Below, piece by piece: positions 1-7,143 of a stretch of DNA of 34,998 nucleotides. The notes beneath the pieces were generated by a model that was not told the DNA's origin, made no database searches, and worked only from the letters and a program-made list of their open reading frames with translations. The DNA comes from Chloroflexota bacterium (GTDB lineage: Bacteria > Chloroflexota > Dehalococcoidia > DSGV01). Position 1 is the first letter of the stretch; each line of letters begins with the position of its first letter. The position numbers were made by a program, and so were the translations under genes. Location: the NCBI GenBank assembly GCA_021787985.1, contig JAJYLG010000028.1, forward strand, positions 1 through 34,998, given 5' to 3'.

Positions 1-592
1 CATCGAGCCGGTCGCCGGGCCGAGCCGCATCCACGCCCGCGGGCGTCCCCGTGTAGATGATGTCGCCCTCGTCGAGCGTGAAGATCCGCGACAGGAAGGC
101 GATCTGCTGCGGGATCCGCCAGATCATCTCGGCGGTCGAAGCCTCCTGGCGCACCTGGCCGTTGACCCGCAGGCCGAACCGGATGGCGTGCGGGTCTGCC
201 ACCTGTGAGGCCGGGACGAACTCGGAGACCGCCGCGCTGGTGTCCCAGGCCTTGGCAAGCGTCCAGGGCCATCCGCCCTCGCGCAGGTCCTTGAGCAGCG
301 CCAAGTTCATGTCCAGCCCGACGGCGTACCCGGCGACGCACCGCATCGCGTCCTGCTCGGCGATGTGGCGGCCACCCTCACCCAGCAGCACCACGATCTC
401 GACCTCGTGTGTCAGCTCGGGGAAGGCGGACGGCGGACGGATGGCCTCGCCCTCCCAGACGATCGACGTCGGCAGCTTCAAGAAGACGATCGGCTCGGGC
501 CGCTGCCGGTCGCCGTAATTGGCGGCGAGGCCGATAACCTTGGGCACGCGCACCGGCTCGGTCCGCCCGCGAAGGCGCACATGGGACTGCAC
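1..592 (-). CDS. Fumarylacetoacetate hydrolase (FAH) family protein, 3' end cut by window
   Basis: About 197 residues are visible; the C-terminus lies beyond base 1. The protein matches the short FAHD1/YcgM-type FAH fold, whose members hydrolyse or decarboxylate acylpyruvates or oxaloacetate with a bound divalent metal. Visible landmarks are KVIGLAANYGD near the N-terminus, the acidic metal-binding stretch THEVEIVVLLGEG, GYAVGLDMN, and the family signature GDIIYTGTPAGVDAARPGDR at the edge. Family members have about 200-220 residues, so little is missing. The GTG at 592 is chosen because an AGAGG Shine-Dalgarno lies 8 nt upstream; a second in-frame GTG at 601 is possible. The gene starts 46 nt after the response regulator on the same strand, so co-transcription is plausible. 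The substrate cannot be inferred. A longer FAH-family gene lies at 31402-32169. Confidence 0.88.
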   Translation of the reverse strand, partial: MQSHVRLRGRTEPVRVPKVIGLAANYGDRQRPEPIVFLKLPTSIVWEGEAIRPPSAFPELTHEVEIVVLLGEGGRHIAEQDAMRCVAGYAVGLDMNLALLKDLREGGWPWTLAKAWDTSAAVSEFVPASQVADPHAIRFGLRVNGQVRQEASTAEMIWRIPQQIAFLSRIFTLDEGDIIYTGTPAGVDAARPGDRLD

Positions 593-638
593 AGCGGCCA
601 CCTCTCGAAGGTCGTGCTGCCTTCGAGTCTACCAGCCG

Positions 639-2207
639 TCAGTCGTTGGGCAGGGACTGGTCGAAGCGCGGCATCCGCCCCGCGCGGGCGAGCCCCACCA
701 CGGTCGCGACCAGGCGCGGGTCGTACGCTTTGCCGGACTGGGCGCGCAGCTCGTCGACGATCGCTGCCGCGGGAACCGGCTGTTCGGCGCCGGGCGCCAC
801 GGCCTTGCCGGCCCATGCCTCGGCGACGGCCACCACGCGGGCCGCGAAGGGGATGCCGGCGCCGGCCACGCGGTCCGGGTAGCCGCCGCCGTCCCAACGC
901 TCGTGGTGGTAGCGCACGGCGGCCACGACGTCGGCGGGGAAAACGCCGTGCACCAGCGCCTCGCCGGCGAGCACGTGACCGCCGAGCCGACGTGCCATGT
1001 CGGGCGAGTGCGGCCGAGGCGCTTGGACGAGGGTGTCCGGCATGAGCGCCATGCCGATGTCGTGCAGCAGCGCGCCCTCACGGAACACTTGTAGCTCCCA
1101 CGGGCTGCAGCCCAGCGCCTGTCCCAGGACGACAGCGACCGTCGCCACCCGCTGCGCGTGGAGGTAGGCCGCCAGGTCCTTCGCCTGCAGCGCACGCAGT
1201 AGCACCGTGGCCGCGCGCTCGCGCTCGGCCAGACTGCCGACAACATGCACCCGCTTGTTGCTTTCCGCGCGGCGCAGCACCCCGCCCCCCGACGCGCGCG
1301 CCTGCCAGAGCGCCTCGAGCGCGCGCAGCCACCAGCGGTCGGCGCCGATGTCAGCCGGCGCGCCCGCCCACCAGCCCGCCGAGACACCCATGGCGCCCTC
1401 GCTCCGCGCGAGCTTGTCGATCCCCTTCCAACAGGTCTCGGCGACGGCGGGGTCCTCGGCGGTCGAGGTCCAGACAACTGAGAACTCGTCCGGGCCGGTG
1501 CGCGCCACGAGCGACGCGACGGGAGTCGCCTCGCGCAGCTTGTCCGCGACCGCCACGAGCAGCGAGTCGCCCGCGCTACGGCCGTGCACCGCCTGGAGCG
1601 CGGTGAAGCCATCGAGATCCGCGACCAGCAGACCCAGCTCCGTGCCGGGCGCCGCGCCGGCGGCCGCCTCACGGACGCGGTAGTAGTTGGCGAGACCCGT
1701 CAGCCCGTCGGTGCGTTCGAGCGTGTGCATCTGCTCCATGACGCGCGCCAGCTCGTCGGCCTGGCGCTCGCGCTCGAGGTGCAGGGTGCGCACGTCGTCC
1801 AGGACGGCACGCGCGACCTCGGCTGGCACGTACGACTCGCCCGCCAGGACGCCGCGGATGCACTGCACGAGCTGCCGTGCCGGGCCGCCCTTGAGCACGT
1901 AGCTACGCGCGCCGGAGCGGACCATGTCGGAGACGAGGCTCAAGTCGCTGTAGGCGGTGTGGGCCAGCACCTGGACGTCGGGCCGCTCGCGCAGGATCTG
2001 CGCGGTTGCCGCGATGCCGTCCATCCGTGGCATCTTGACGTCCATCAGCACCACGTCCGGCTTGAGCTGGCGCGCCAGCTCGACCGCCTCCTCGCCGTCG
2101 GCCGCCTCACCGACCACGTCGAAGTCCTCCTCCACGGTGAGCAGGTCGATCAGCGAGCGGCGCAGCGCGTGATTGTCGTCGACCACCAGCAAGCGAAAGC
2201 GTCCCAT
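639..2207 (-). CDS. Response regulator: REC, degenerate GGDEF, HD-GYP
   Basis: 522 residues in three modules. The REC domain (about 3-120) has phospho-acceptor D56 in VVLMDVKMPRMDG and the conserved Lys in SYVLKGG. After a helical linker comes a GGDEF-like domain (about 165-300) that begins TDGLTGLANYYRV, but its active-site motif reads TGPDEF instead of GGDEF, so cyclase activity is doubtful. The C-terminal HD-GYP domain has LLHDIGM near 380 and HHERWDGGGYP near 430, both intact, which predicts c-di-GMP phosphodiesterase activity. There is no DNA-binding domain. The ATG at 2207 has a GGAGGG Shine-Dalgarno inside the end of the upstream kinase gene, only 4 nt away, so the two are very likely translationally coupled partners. 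Confidence 0.93.
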   Translation of the reverse strand: MGRFRLLVVDDNHALRRSLIDLLTVEEDFDVVGEAADGEEAVELARQLKPDVVLMDVKMPRMDGIAATAQILRERPDVQVLAHTAYSDLSLVSDMVRSGARSYVLKGGPARQLVQCIRGVLAGESYVPAEVARAVLDDVRTLHLERERQADELARVMEQMHTLERTDGLTGLANYYRVREAAAGAAPGTELGLLVADLDGFTALQAVHGRSAGDSLLVAVADKLREATPVASLVARTGPDEFSVVWTSTAEDPAVAETCWKGIDKLARSEGAMGVSAGWWAGAPADIGADRWWLRALEALWQARASGGGVLRRAESNKRVHVVGSLAERERAATVLLRALQAKDLAAYLHAQRVATVAVVLGQALGCSPWELQVFREGALLHDIGMALMPDTLVQAPRPHSPDMARRLGGHVLAGEALVHGVFPADVVAAVRYHHERWDGGGYPDRVAGAGIPFAARVVAVAEAWAGKAVAPGAEQPVPAAAIVDELRAQSGKAYDPRLVATVVGLARAGRMPRFDQSLPND

Positions 2208-2211
2208 GGGC

Positions 2212-3822
2212 TCACCCTCCGTCCACGCTCAGCGGCAGCTCCACGAACAAGGTGGTGCCGGCGCCTTCCACACTCTCCCAGCGAGCGTTCCCCCCCAGCA
2301 GCCGGGCGCGCTCGATGATGCCTGCCACCCCGTAGTGGCCGGCTGCCAGCAGTCGGGCCGGGTCGACCGTCGGCATACCGACCCCGTCGTCCGTGACCAT
2401 CAGGTGCGCCCAGCCGCCTTCCACCGAGAGGGAGATGCGGACCGCCTGCGCCCCCGCGTGCTTCTGCACGTTGGTCAGCGCCTCCTGTGCGATGCGGTAC
2501 AGTGTCACCTCCAGCGGGCTCGGCAGCCGCCCCTCGACGCAGGCATCGACGCGCACGTCGGGCCCGCTCGACGCCCGCAAGGCGGAGGCCTGGTCCTCCA
2601 GCGCCGCGGCCAGCCCTCGTTCGTCCAGCGCTGGCGGGCGCAGTCGCTGCATCATCGCCCGCAGGTCCGTGACCGTCTGCGTGACGCCGAGCTCGACCGT
2701 CTCTATCGCCGCGGTCGCCTCGTTCTGCCGGCCCAGCTCCAGCAGACGGCTCGACCGGGCCGCCTCGAGCCCAACGCGCGCCAAGGCCTGCACCGGACCG
2801 TCGTGCAGGTCGGCCGCCATGCGGTGCCGTTCGTCCTCTTGAGCGCGCACCACCCGCTCGTACAGCAGCCCCCGCGCGATGTCGCGCTCGCGGACGAGGG
2901 CAGCCAGGCGGTACGTCTCGCGCGCGGTGAGGAGCATGCGCAACGCCAGCACCACCAGCAACAACGCGCCGGCGAACGCCAGCACCATCCGTCCGGCCGT
3001 GTCGAGGCGCGAGTCGAAGGCGAGGAAGGCGAGAACGGCAAAGGCGGCGCCGTGCAAGCTCAGGAAACGGACGACGTCGCCCACGCCGGCGATGGCGTTA
3101 CGCCCGCGGCCAAACCGTAGCCCAGAGGTGACGACCAGCGCGCCGATCGCCGCCGCAAGCGCGGCCAGCGGCCATATGGCGCGGCCTGCCGTCGCCGGGC
3201 TGATGCGCGCCGACTGCGCGCAGACCGCCCAGCCAGCGATCCACATCGCCGTCCACTGCCGCGACCAGCGTGGCGCCGCCGCGACGGACCGGTACGTTGC
3301 CACGGCAAATGCCAGCAGCTCGCCCGTGAGCACCACGACCAGCAGCGCACGTTGCCGCTGCCCGCCGCCGCCCCAAGCCGGCGCGAACGCCAGGGCGGCC
3401 ACCGCCGCCGCGACGGCCACGACGATCACCGTCCAGTCGAGGAATCGCACGGCCGAGGGGCGCAGCTCGTGGCGGCGCGTGTCGGATAGCGCGCCCAGGG
3501 CGATTCCCAGCGCGCCAACCATCCAGAGCAGGTCGGCCAGGCCAAGCCGCGCCGACGCGAACTCGCTCGCCCACGCGAAGCTGGCAGCGCCAAAGCCGCT
3601 GGAGACCAGCGTGACCGTTGCCGTGGCATGGCCGCGCAGACCGCGGACCACGCCGACGACAGCCGCGGCACCCCAGACGCCGAACGCCAGCCAGCGAGCC
3701 GGGACACCGGGCAGCGCGAGCCCTGCAAGGAGCCCGGCCGCGCCGAGTCCCGCCAGGCTCACCGCCACCGTGGTGAGCTGCCGCGAGCCGACGCGGCGGG
3801 CCGTGACCAGCTCCGGCGTCAC
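2212..3822 (-). CDS. Membrane sensor histidine kinase, NarX/DesK (HisKA_3) type
   Basis: 536 residues. The first 300 are a multi-pass membrane region with about eight to ten hydrophobic segments and no recognisable periplasmic ligand domain. A helical linker leads to a HisKA_3 dimerisation/phosphoacceptor block, DERHRMAADLHDGPVQALA, with the predicted phospho-His at about 340. The HATPase_c domain follows, with the N-box EALTNVQKHA and the G-box VTDDGVGMP, and ends in ELPLSVDGG. The start is GTG at 3822, with GAGGAG about 7 nt upstream. Kinases of this family normally pair with NarL/FixJ-type regulators carrying HTH output; here the adjacent partner is an HD-GYP protein. The signal is unknown, and the many-helix N-terminus suggests a membrane or lipophilic cue (inference). 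Confidence 0.93.
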   Translation of the reverse strand: MTPELVTARRVGSRQLTTVAVSLAGLGAAGLLAGLALPGVPARWLAFGVWGAAAVVGVVRGLRGHATATVTLVSSGFGAASFAWASEFASARLGLADLLWMVGALGIALGALSDTRRHELRPSAVRFLDWTVIVVAVAAAVAALAFAPAWGGGGQRQRALLVVVLTGELLAFAVATYRSVAAAPRWSRQWTAMWIAGWAVCAQSARISPATAGRAIWPLAALAAAIGALVVTSGLRFGRGRNAIAGVGDVVRFLSLHGAAFAVLAFLAFDSRLDTAGRMVLAFAGALLLVVLALRMLLTARETYRLAALVRERDIARGLLYERVVRAQEDERHRMAADLHDGPVQALARVGLEAARSSRLLELGRQNEATAAIETVELGVTQTVTDLRAMMQRLRPPALDERGLAAALEDQASALRASSGPDVRVDACVEGRLPSPLEVTLYRIAQEALTNVQKHAGAQAVRISLSVEGGWAHLMVTDDGVGMPTVDPARLLAAGHYGVAGIIERARLLGGNARWESVEGAGTTLFVELPLSVDGG

Positions 3823-3875
3823 ACGGCTGCTCCTCGTGGGAGGTCCCCCGGGGATTCTCGGTTGGGCGGCGGGTC

Positions 3876-3905
3876 GGCAGGAGGGCGCCGCCAGCCCCTC
3901 CTGCC
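3876..3905 (-). terminator. Hairpin after the DUF4349 gene
   Basis: A perfect 9-bp inverted repeat (GGCAGGAGG / CCTCCTGCC, 12-nt loop) starts directly after the stop codon of the DUF4349 lipoprotein gene and lies before the kinase gene on the same strand. No U-run follows, so it may be a weak terminator or an mRNA-stabilising 3' structure rather than a full intrinsic terminator. Confidence 0.45.
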
Positions 3906-3906
3906 C

Positions 3907-4848
3907 TCAGGCCGCGCGAGCAGCCCTCCGCCGCCGCACGCGCCACATCACCAGCGCGGCCACCAGCGCCGGCGCGGCCAGCCAGACCAGCACCACGCCG
4001 ACCACGACTGCCGCGTAGCCCAGGTAGCGCACCACGAGCAGCGAGGCGGACCACGCGCGCGCCAGCACGGCGCCGAGACCCGGCAGCCCGCCGCCCGCCG
4101 GGGTGACCGCGACGGCCGTTGACAACGTTACGTCAAGCGTCGCCAGGTCTGACAAGTTGTCCAGCAGCTTGATCCGCCCCTGCGTCTGCTCGATCTCGCC
4201 CCGCACCTGGTTCAGCCGATCACTCACCGTCAGGATGTCCTGGATGCTCTTCGCCTGCTCCAGCAGACGCAGGTAGCCCTGCTCGGTCGCCTGCAGGTTG
4301 CGCAGTCGGCTCTGCAGGTCGGTGTATTCACCCGTCACCTCGCGCGACCCCGAGCTCTCCTGCATCACCTTCGCCCCCGGCAGGCCCCGCAGGTCCGCCA
4401 GCACCTGCCCGAGCGCCGTCGCGGGCACCCGTAGCCGCAGCGTCGCCTGCGGACGCTCGCTGCCGCCGTCGCCCCGACCGGTGAGCTTCGAGCTCTCGAC
4501 GAACCCTCCCGCGCTCGCCGCCGCGCGCTCGACGTCCGCGAAGGCGCGCTGCACGTCGCCCACCTGCAGATCGAGTGAGGCGTTGAGGATCACCTTCCGT
4601 CCCAGGAGCTGGTCCGAGGCCGAGCTGCCGGAGACGGTCGCTCCTTGGGCCGACTTCGCCGACGTGGCGACCGCGGCCGGAGCGGCGGCCTGCTCATCAG
4701 TCGTCCGCACGGCGAGCCCGCCGTCTCCCGGAGAGACCCCGCCGCCACGTGGTGCTGTCTGCTTCGCACCACCTCTGCTGCACGCCGCGGCCATCGCCAT
4801 CACCGCCAACAGCGCGAATACGATCGCGGCCCGCTTTCTCCTCGACAT
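3907..4848 (-). CDS. DUF4349 domain lipoprotein
   Basis: 313 residues from the ATG at 4848, which has a GGAGGTG Shine-Dalgarno 6-8 nt upstream; the open frame extends further upstream but without signal-peptide sense. The N-terminus is a lipoprotein signal (basic MSRRKR, hydrophobic stretch, AAAC with C23 as likely lipid anchor). A low-complexity Ala/Ser/Gly linker leads to the DUF4349 domain (about 75-260), with LQVGDVQRAFADVERAAASAGGFVESS near its start and a coiled-coil rich in Gln/Leu (LQSRLRNLQATEQGYLRLLE). A C-terminal transmembrane segment and an Arg-rich tail (RVRRRRAARAA) finish the protein, so it would be anchored at both ends. The family is widespread and of unknown function. A TetR-like palindrome lies about 150 bp upstream. 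Confidence 0.88.
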   Translation of the reverse strand: MSRRKRAAIVFALLAVMAMAAACSRGGAKQTAPRGGGVSPGDGGLAVRTTDEQAAAPAAVATSAKSAQGATVSGSSASDQLLGRKVILNASLDLQVGDVQRAFADVERAAASAGGFVESSKLTGRGDGGSERPQATLRLRVPATALGQVLADLRGLPGAKVMQESSGSREVTGEYTDLQSRLRNLQATEQGYLRLLEQAKSIQDILTVSDRLNQVRGEIEQTQGRIKLLDNLSDLATLDVTLSTAVAVTPAGGGLPGLGAVLARAWSASLLVVRYLGYAAVVVGVVLVWLAAPALVAALVMWRVRRRRAARAA

Positions 4849-4962
4849 CGCGCCCACCTCCACGGCGCCCGTGCGCCTCTTGTACCTCCTGTAACGCATA
4901 TCGCGCCCTACAGGTTCCGGCGTCGAGTGGGGCCACGGCCTGGCGGCACTGACCTGATACGC

Positions 4963-5012
4963 ATACCGACCGACCAAGATCTACTGCGAGAGTCGTATTG
5001 ACCGGTCGGTAT
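4963..5012. promoter_or_regulatory. TetR-like operator palindrome plus extra half-site
   Basis: Bases 4996-5011 (TATTGACCGGTCGGTA) match the perfect palindrome TACCGACCGGTCGGTA at 14 of 16 positions. A further half-site, ATACCGACC, lies at 4963-4971 and is the inverse of GGTCGGTAT at 5004-5012. Palindromes of this form are typical of TetR-family operators. The sites lie between the divergent DUF4349 gene (minus) and the secreted-protein gene (plus). No regulator gene is adjacent, so the binding protein is unknown. Confidence 0.4.
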
Positions 5013-5014
5013 TG

Positions 5015-5423
5015 CTACGTCACGCTCGAATCGCGCGGCCGCTCGGGGCAGCAGACGCCGTTCTCAGCGAGGGGCACGCCCCGTGAGCGGCCAGCCAGTG
5101 ATCAACGAGTTGGTGGCTGACCGCGCCGCCACCAACCCGAGGCGGGGTACGTGCACGCCGGCCACCGCCGACTGCATCCGCCCCGGGAAAGGAGTTCGCC
5201 CGACCACCCGCCGTGACGCGCGTGGCAGCGCGCGCCGCGGCCCCGACGCCCACTAGTGGCGTCTGCCGCCTTTCTCCCGAGTCCGTCCACGCGCCCGTCC
5301 GACTCGAGACGAATTCGAGCACGGCACTCCCGTGTGCCGCGCGGCGGGCGCTTGTTATCGCGCGGCGGCTCGTCCGAAGGCAGGTCGGTGGTCTGGCGCT
5401 GAACGCGGATTGAGGAGTATCCG
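5015..5423. other. Gene-free spacer upstream of secreted protein
   Basis: About 400 bases without a convincing coding frame, promoter match or repeat. The only clear signal is a GAGGAG Shine-Dalgarno just before the gene at 5424. The short frames crossing this stretch have no start signals or recognisable protein features. Confidence 0.5.
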
Positions 5424-6335
5424 ATGGCGCTACGTTCGTGGCTCAAGCTGACGATCCCGGTGGTGCTCGCCATGGTCTCACTGCTGGCGGGCCAATCCAC
5501 CCTCGCCCTGCCCGCGGGCGGGCACGGCTGGAGGGGAGGAGTGGCCAACGCCGCGGGCACGCAGCCGTACCGATACGAGCCCGGAGTTCGCTGGTATCTC
5601 CACCTGTGGGCGGGCACCGATCTCCCAGACACGGTGGTCGCCGTGCGCGCGGCGATCTACCTGGCTCCAGACAACGCGGTCCCGACCGACACGACCACCT
5701 ACATCGCCAACTGGGTCGGGACCGATGTAGCAGGCCGACCGGCCCCTGAAGGCTTCGTGCAGATCGGCTACAAGGTCGATGCCCGCAAAACGGACGCGTT
5801 CGCCTACACCTACAGTCCACGCGCGGTACGGTGCCTGGACGGGACGAGCTACTCCAGTGGCCGCGGCGGCGTCGGCTGCTATGCGTCGCTGGCGACGCTC
5901 AACATGGAGATCGACCACACGTACACGTTCGAGATCGTGGCCTTTGCCGGCAGCGTCTTCCTGCAGGCCAACGGCGTCACCCTCATGCAGGTCGACGACC
6001 CGGCACCGCGGGGTCTGAACGTGGGCTATGTGGACGCCGAGGTGAGCAACGCGGGTGAGCATTCGCTCTCGGATCTGGCCGCGCGCGGCCTGAAGATCAA
6101 GAGTGCGTTCCCCCGCCTGGAGTACCTGGACCTGACCAGCGGCCGGTTCGTCCAGGTGCCACGCATGTACGCGTATCGCACGATCTACGGCGTCCATGGC
6201 GGCAGGACCGAGGGCGGCGCGGGCTGTCCGGCATACCGGCAGGCCGCGGGCGTTTTCGGCACACGCTCGTTCTACGTGGCGGGCAGCTACGACGTGCCCA
6301 CCTCATGCGTGGTGTCCGGGATGCGGCTGTCGTGA
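5424..6335 (+). CDS. Secreted protein of unknown function
   Basis: 303 residues. The ATG at 5424 follows GAGGAG with 8-nt spacing. An N-terminal signal peptide (MALRSWLKLTIPVVLAMVSL, probable cleavage near the ALP motif around 30) predicts export. The mature part looks beta-rich, with many aromatic/Gly residues (for example VRWYLHLWAGTDLPDTVVAV and HTYTFEIVAFAGSVFLQANG), suggesting a jelly-roll or concanavalin-like surface fold, but no family could be named. Cysteines occur in spaced pairs (RCLDG/GCYAS, GCPAY/TSCVV) and could form disulfides. It stands alone, facing the T-box promoter region downstream. Function unknown. Confidence 0.75.
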   Translation: MALRSWLKLTIPVVLAMVSLLAGQSTLALPAGGHGWRGGVANAAGTQPYRYEPGVRWYLHLWAGTDLPDTVVAVRAAIYLAPDNAVPTDTTTYIANWVGTDVAGRPAPEGFVQIGYKVDARKTDAFAYTYSPRAVRCLDGTSYSSGRGGVGCYASLATLNMEIDHTYTFEIVAFAGSVFLQANGVTLMQVDDPAPRGLNVGYVDAEVSNAGEHSLSDLAARGLKIKSAFPRLEYLDLTSGRFVQVPRMYAYRTIYGVHGGRTEGGAGCPAYRQAAGVFGTRSFYVAGSYDVPTSCVVSGMRLS

Positions 6336-6403
6336 CGTCCGGCTCCCAGCGCTCCGCAGCGGCCCGCCCGCGGCCGGCAAGAGTGTCGGACGGATCCGGG
6401 ATC

Positions 6404-6417
6404 TGAGACTTGAGACT
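6404..6417. repeat. Short tandem repeat TGAGACT x2
   Basis: Two perfect adjacent copies of TGAGACT followed by the near-copy TGAAAT. They lie in the spacer between the secreted-protein gene and the T-box promoter. No function is suggested. Confidence 0.6.
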
Positions 6418-6486
6418 TGAAATCGGAGGCGGACCGGACGCCAGAGCCGCCGTCCTGCCGAGGGCAAGAAACCAGCCCCCACGCGC

Positions 6487-6516
6487 TTGACAGCGGAAAG
6501 CGCTCGCGACTACCCT
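6487..6516 (+). promoter_or_regulatory. Sigma70-like promoter of the ilv-leu operon
   Basis: A consensus -35 (TTGACA, 6487-6492) is separated by 18 nt from a -10-like TACCCT (6511-6516). Transcription would start near 6523, just before stem I of the T-box, which is where a T-box transcript should begin. The perfect -35 hexamer is rare in this GC-rich window. Confidence 0.7.
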
Positions 6517-6522
6517 CCAAAC

Positions 6523-6760
6523 TGTACAGCCGTGAACGGGAGCAGTACGGGTCGGCCGGCCCCAGCGAGCTGGCGGCGGTGCAAGCCAGCGGCGAAGCCC
6601 GACCCCGAACTCGCCCGGGAGCTCGTCGCCTGAGCGGATCGCCAGGGCGGCGCGGGTACGCCCGTTACAGCGCAGAGTGCCCGCCGGCAGGTCCGGCGGG
6701 AACAAGGGTGGTACCGCGGGCATTCCGGCCCGTCCCTTCGGGGACGGGCCGTGTTGTTTG
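6523..6760 (+). ncRNA. T-box riboswitch, leucine (CUC) specifier
   Basis: The T-box core AAGGGTGGTACCGCG is at 6704-6718, with the UGGU that pairs with the uncharged tRNA acceptor end at 6709-6712. The antiterminator can be drawn exactly: AAGGG (6704-6708) with CCCTT (6734-6738), and GCGGG (6716-6720) with CCCGT (6729-6733). It competes with the terminator at 6727-6750. Stem I is recognisable by GGGAGCAGTACGG (6538-6550), the helix GGGTCGG/CCGACCC (6549-6555 / 6599-6605) and the distal hairpin GCTGG/CCAGC (6569-6573 / 6586-6590). The specifier loop reads CGAA-CTC-G, giving CUC (6610-6612), a Leu codon. Established role: uncharged tRNA-Leu stabilises the antiterminator, so the ilv-leu operon is read through under leucine starvation. 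The same specifier is known for the Bacillus subtilis ilv-leu T-box. Confidence 0.95.
6727..6760 (+). terminator. T-box terminator hairpin
   Basis: A perfect 10-bp stem, GGCCCGTCCC (6727-6736) with GGGACGGGCC (6741-6750), is closed by a UUCG tetraloop and followed by GTGTTGTTT. The 5' arm overlaps the 3' strand of the T-box antiterminator, so the two structures exclude each other. Confidence 0.9.
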
Positions 6761-6767
6761 GCGAAAC

Positions 6768-6836
6768 ATGAGCGGCGGCGCGGCGGTCCTCGTAGAGCTG
6801 ATCGTAGTGGGCCTGCTCCTTCGGGAGTCGGGATAG
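6768..6836 (+). CDS. Putative branched-chain-amino-acid leader peptide (22 aa)
   Basis: An ATG at 6768 opens a 22-codon frame ending in TAG at 6834-6836. Ten of the 22 residues are Val, Leu or Ile: VLV at 7-9, LIVV at 11-14 and LLL at 16-18. This is the composition of attenuator leader peptides for ilv operons. A hairpin terminator follows at 6870-6894. The sequence right after the stop (GCGCCC, 6837-6842) is complementary to the terminator 5' arm (GGGCGC, 6873-6878), the arrangement expected if ribosome position decides between terminator and antiterminator. Against it: no good Shine-Dalgarno is visible (GGCGAAAC before the ATG), and such a short frame could arise by chance. It would be transcribed only after T-box read-through. 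Confidence 0.5.
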   Translation: MSGGAAVLVELIVVGLLLRESG

Positions 6837-6869
6837 GCGCCCTGCTGCCAACGAACGGTTCGACGGACG

Positions 6870-6900
6870 GCGGGGCGCAGGGGAAGCGCCCCGCTCTGTT
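6870..6900 (+). terminator. Second attenuator terminator hairpin
   Basis: A perfect 9-bp stem, GCGGGGCGC (6870-6878) with GCGCCCCGC (6886-6894), has a 7-nt loop and is followed by TCTGTT. It lies 33 nt after the stop of the putative leader peptide and 243 nt before ilvB. A 14-bp perfect palindrome, GCTGGATATCCAGC, sits directly behind it (6901-6914). It is either a true second attenuator or a backup terminator for the T-box. Confidence 0.6.
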
Positions 6901-7057
6901 GCTGGATATCCAGCGTAAGGGCGAGAGGGGACAGGTGAAGGGCAGATTGAACGACGGACTCGCGGGCATCGGCGGCCGGCGCGATGGCGCGCGCAAGTCC
7001 ACCGCTGCGCCGGTCGCGCTTGTGCTACCTCGACGCATTTCGTACGGGAGAGGCTGG

Positions 7058-7096
7058 CCGCGGGTTGTCGCCCGCGGGGCGGTAGAGACCGTCCCC
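7058..7096 (+). promoter_or_regulatory. Two abutting hairpins ahead of ilvB
   Basis: CCGCGGG/CCCGCGG (7058-7064 / 7071-7077) and GGGGCGGT/ACCG(T)CCCC (7076-7083 / 7088-7096) share two bases, so they stack or compete. They end 47 nt before the ilvB start and may affect mRNA stability or ribosome access. The remainder of 6915-7143 holds no other clear signal. Confidence 0.4.
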
Positions 7097-7143
7097 CATC
7101 CGCCGGCGACGACCCGAAGTCAGACGAAAGGGACTCAGCACAC

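Noticed and set aside
4849-4977. Longer N-terminus for the DUF4349 lipoprotein (start at 4977)
   Set aside because: It would bury the lipoprotein signal 43 residues inside. The ATG at 4848 has a strong Shine-Dalgarno and gives a proper lipobox.
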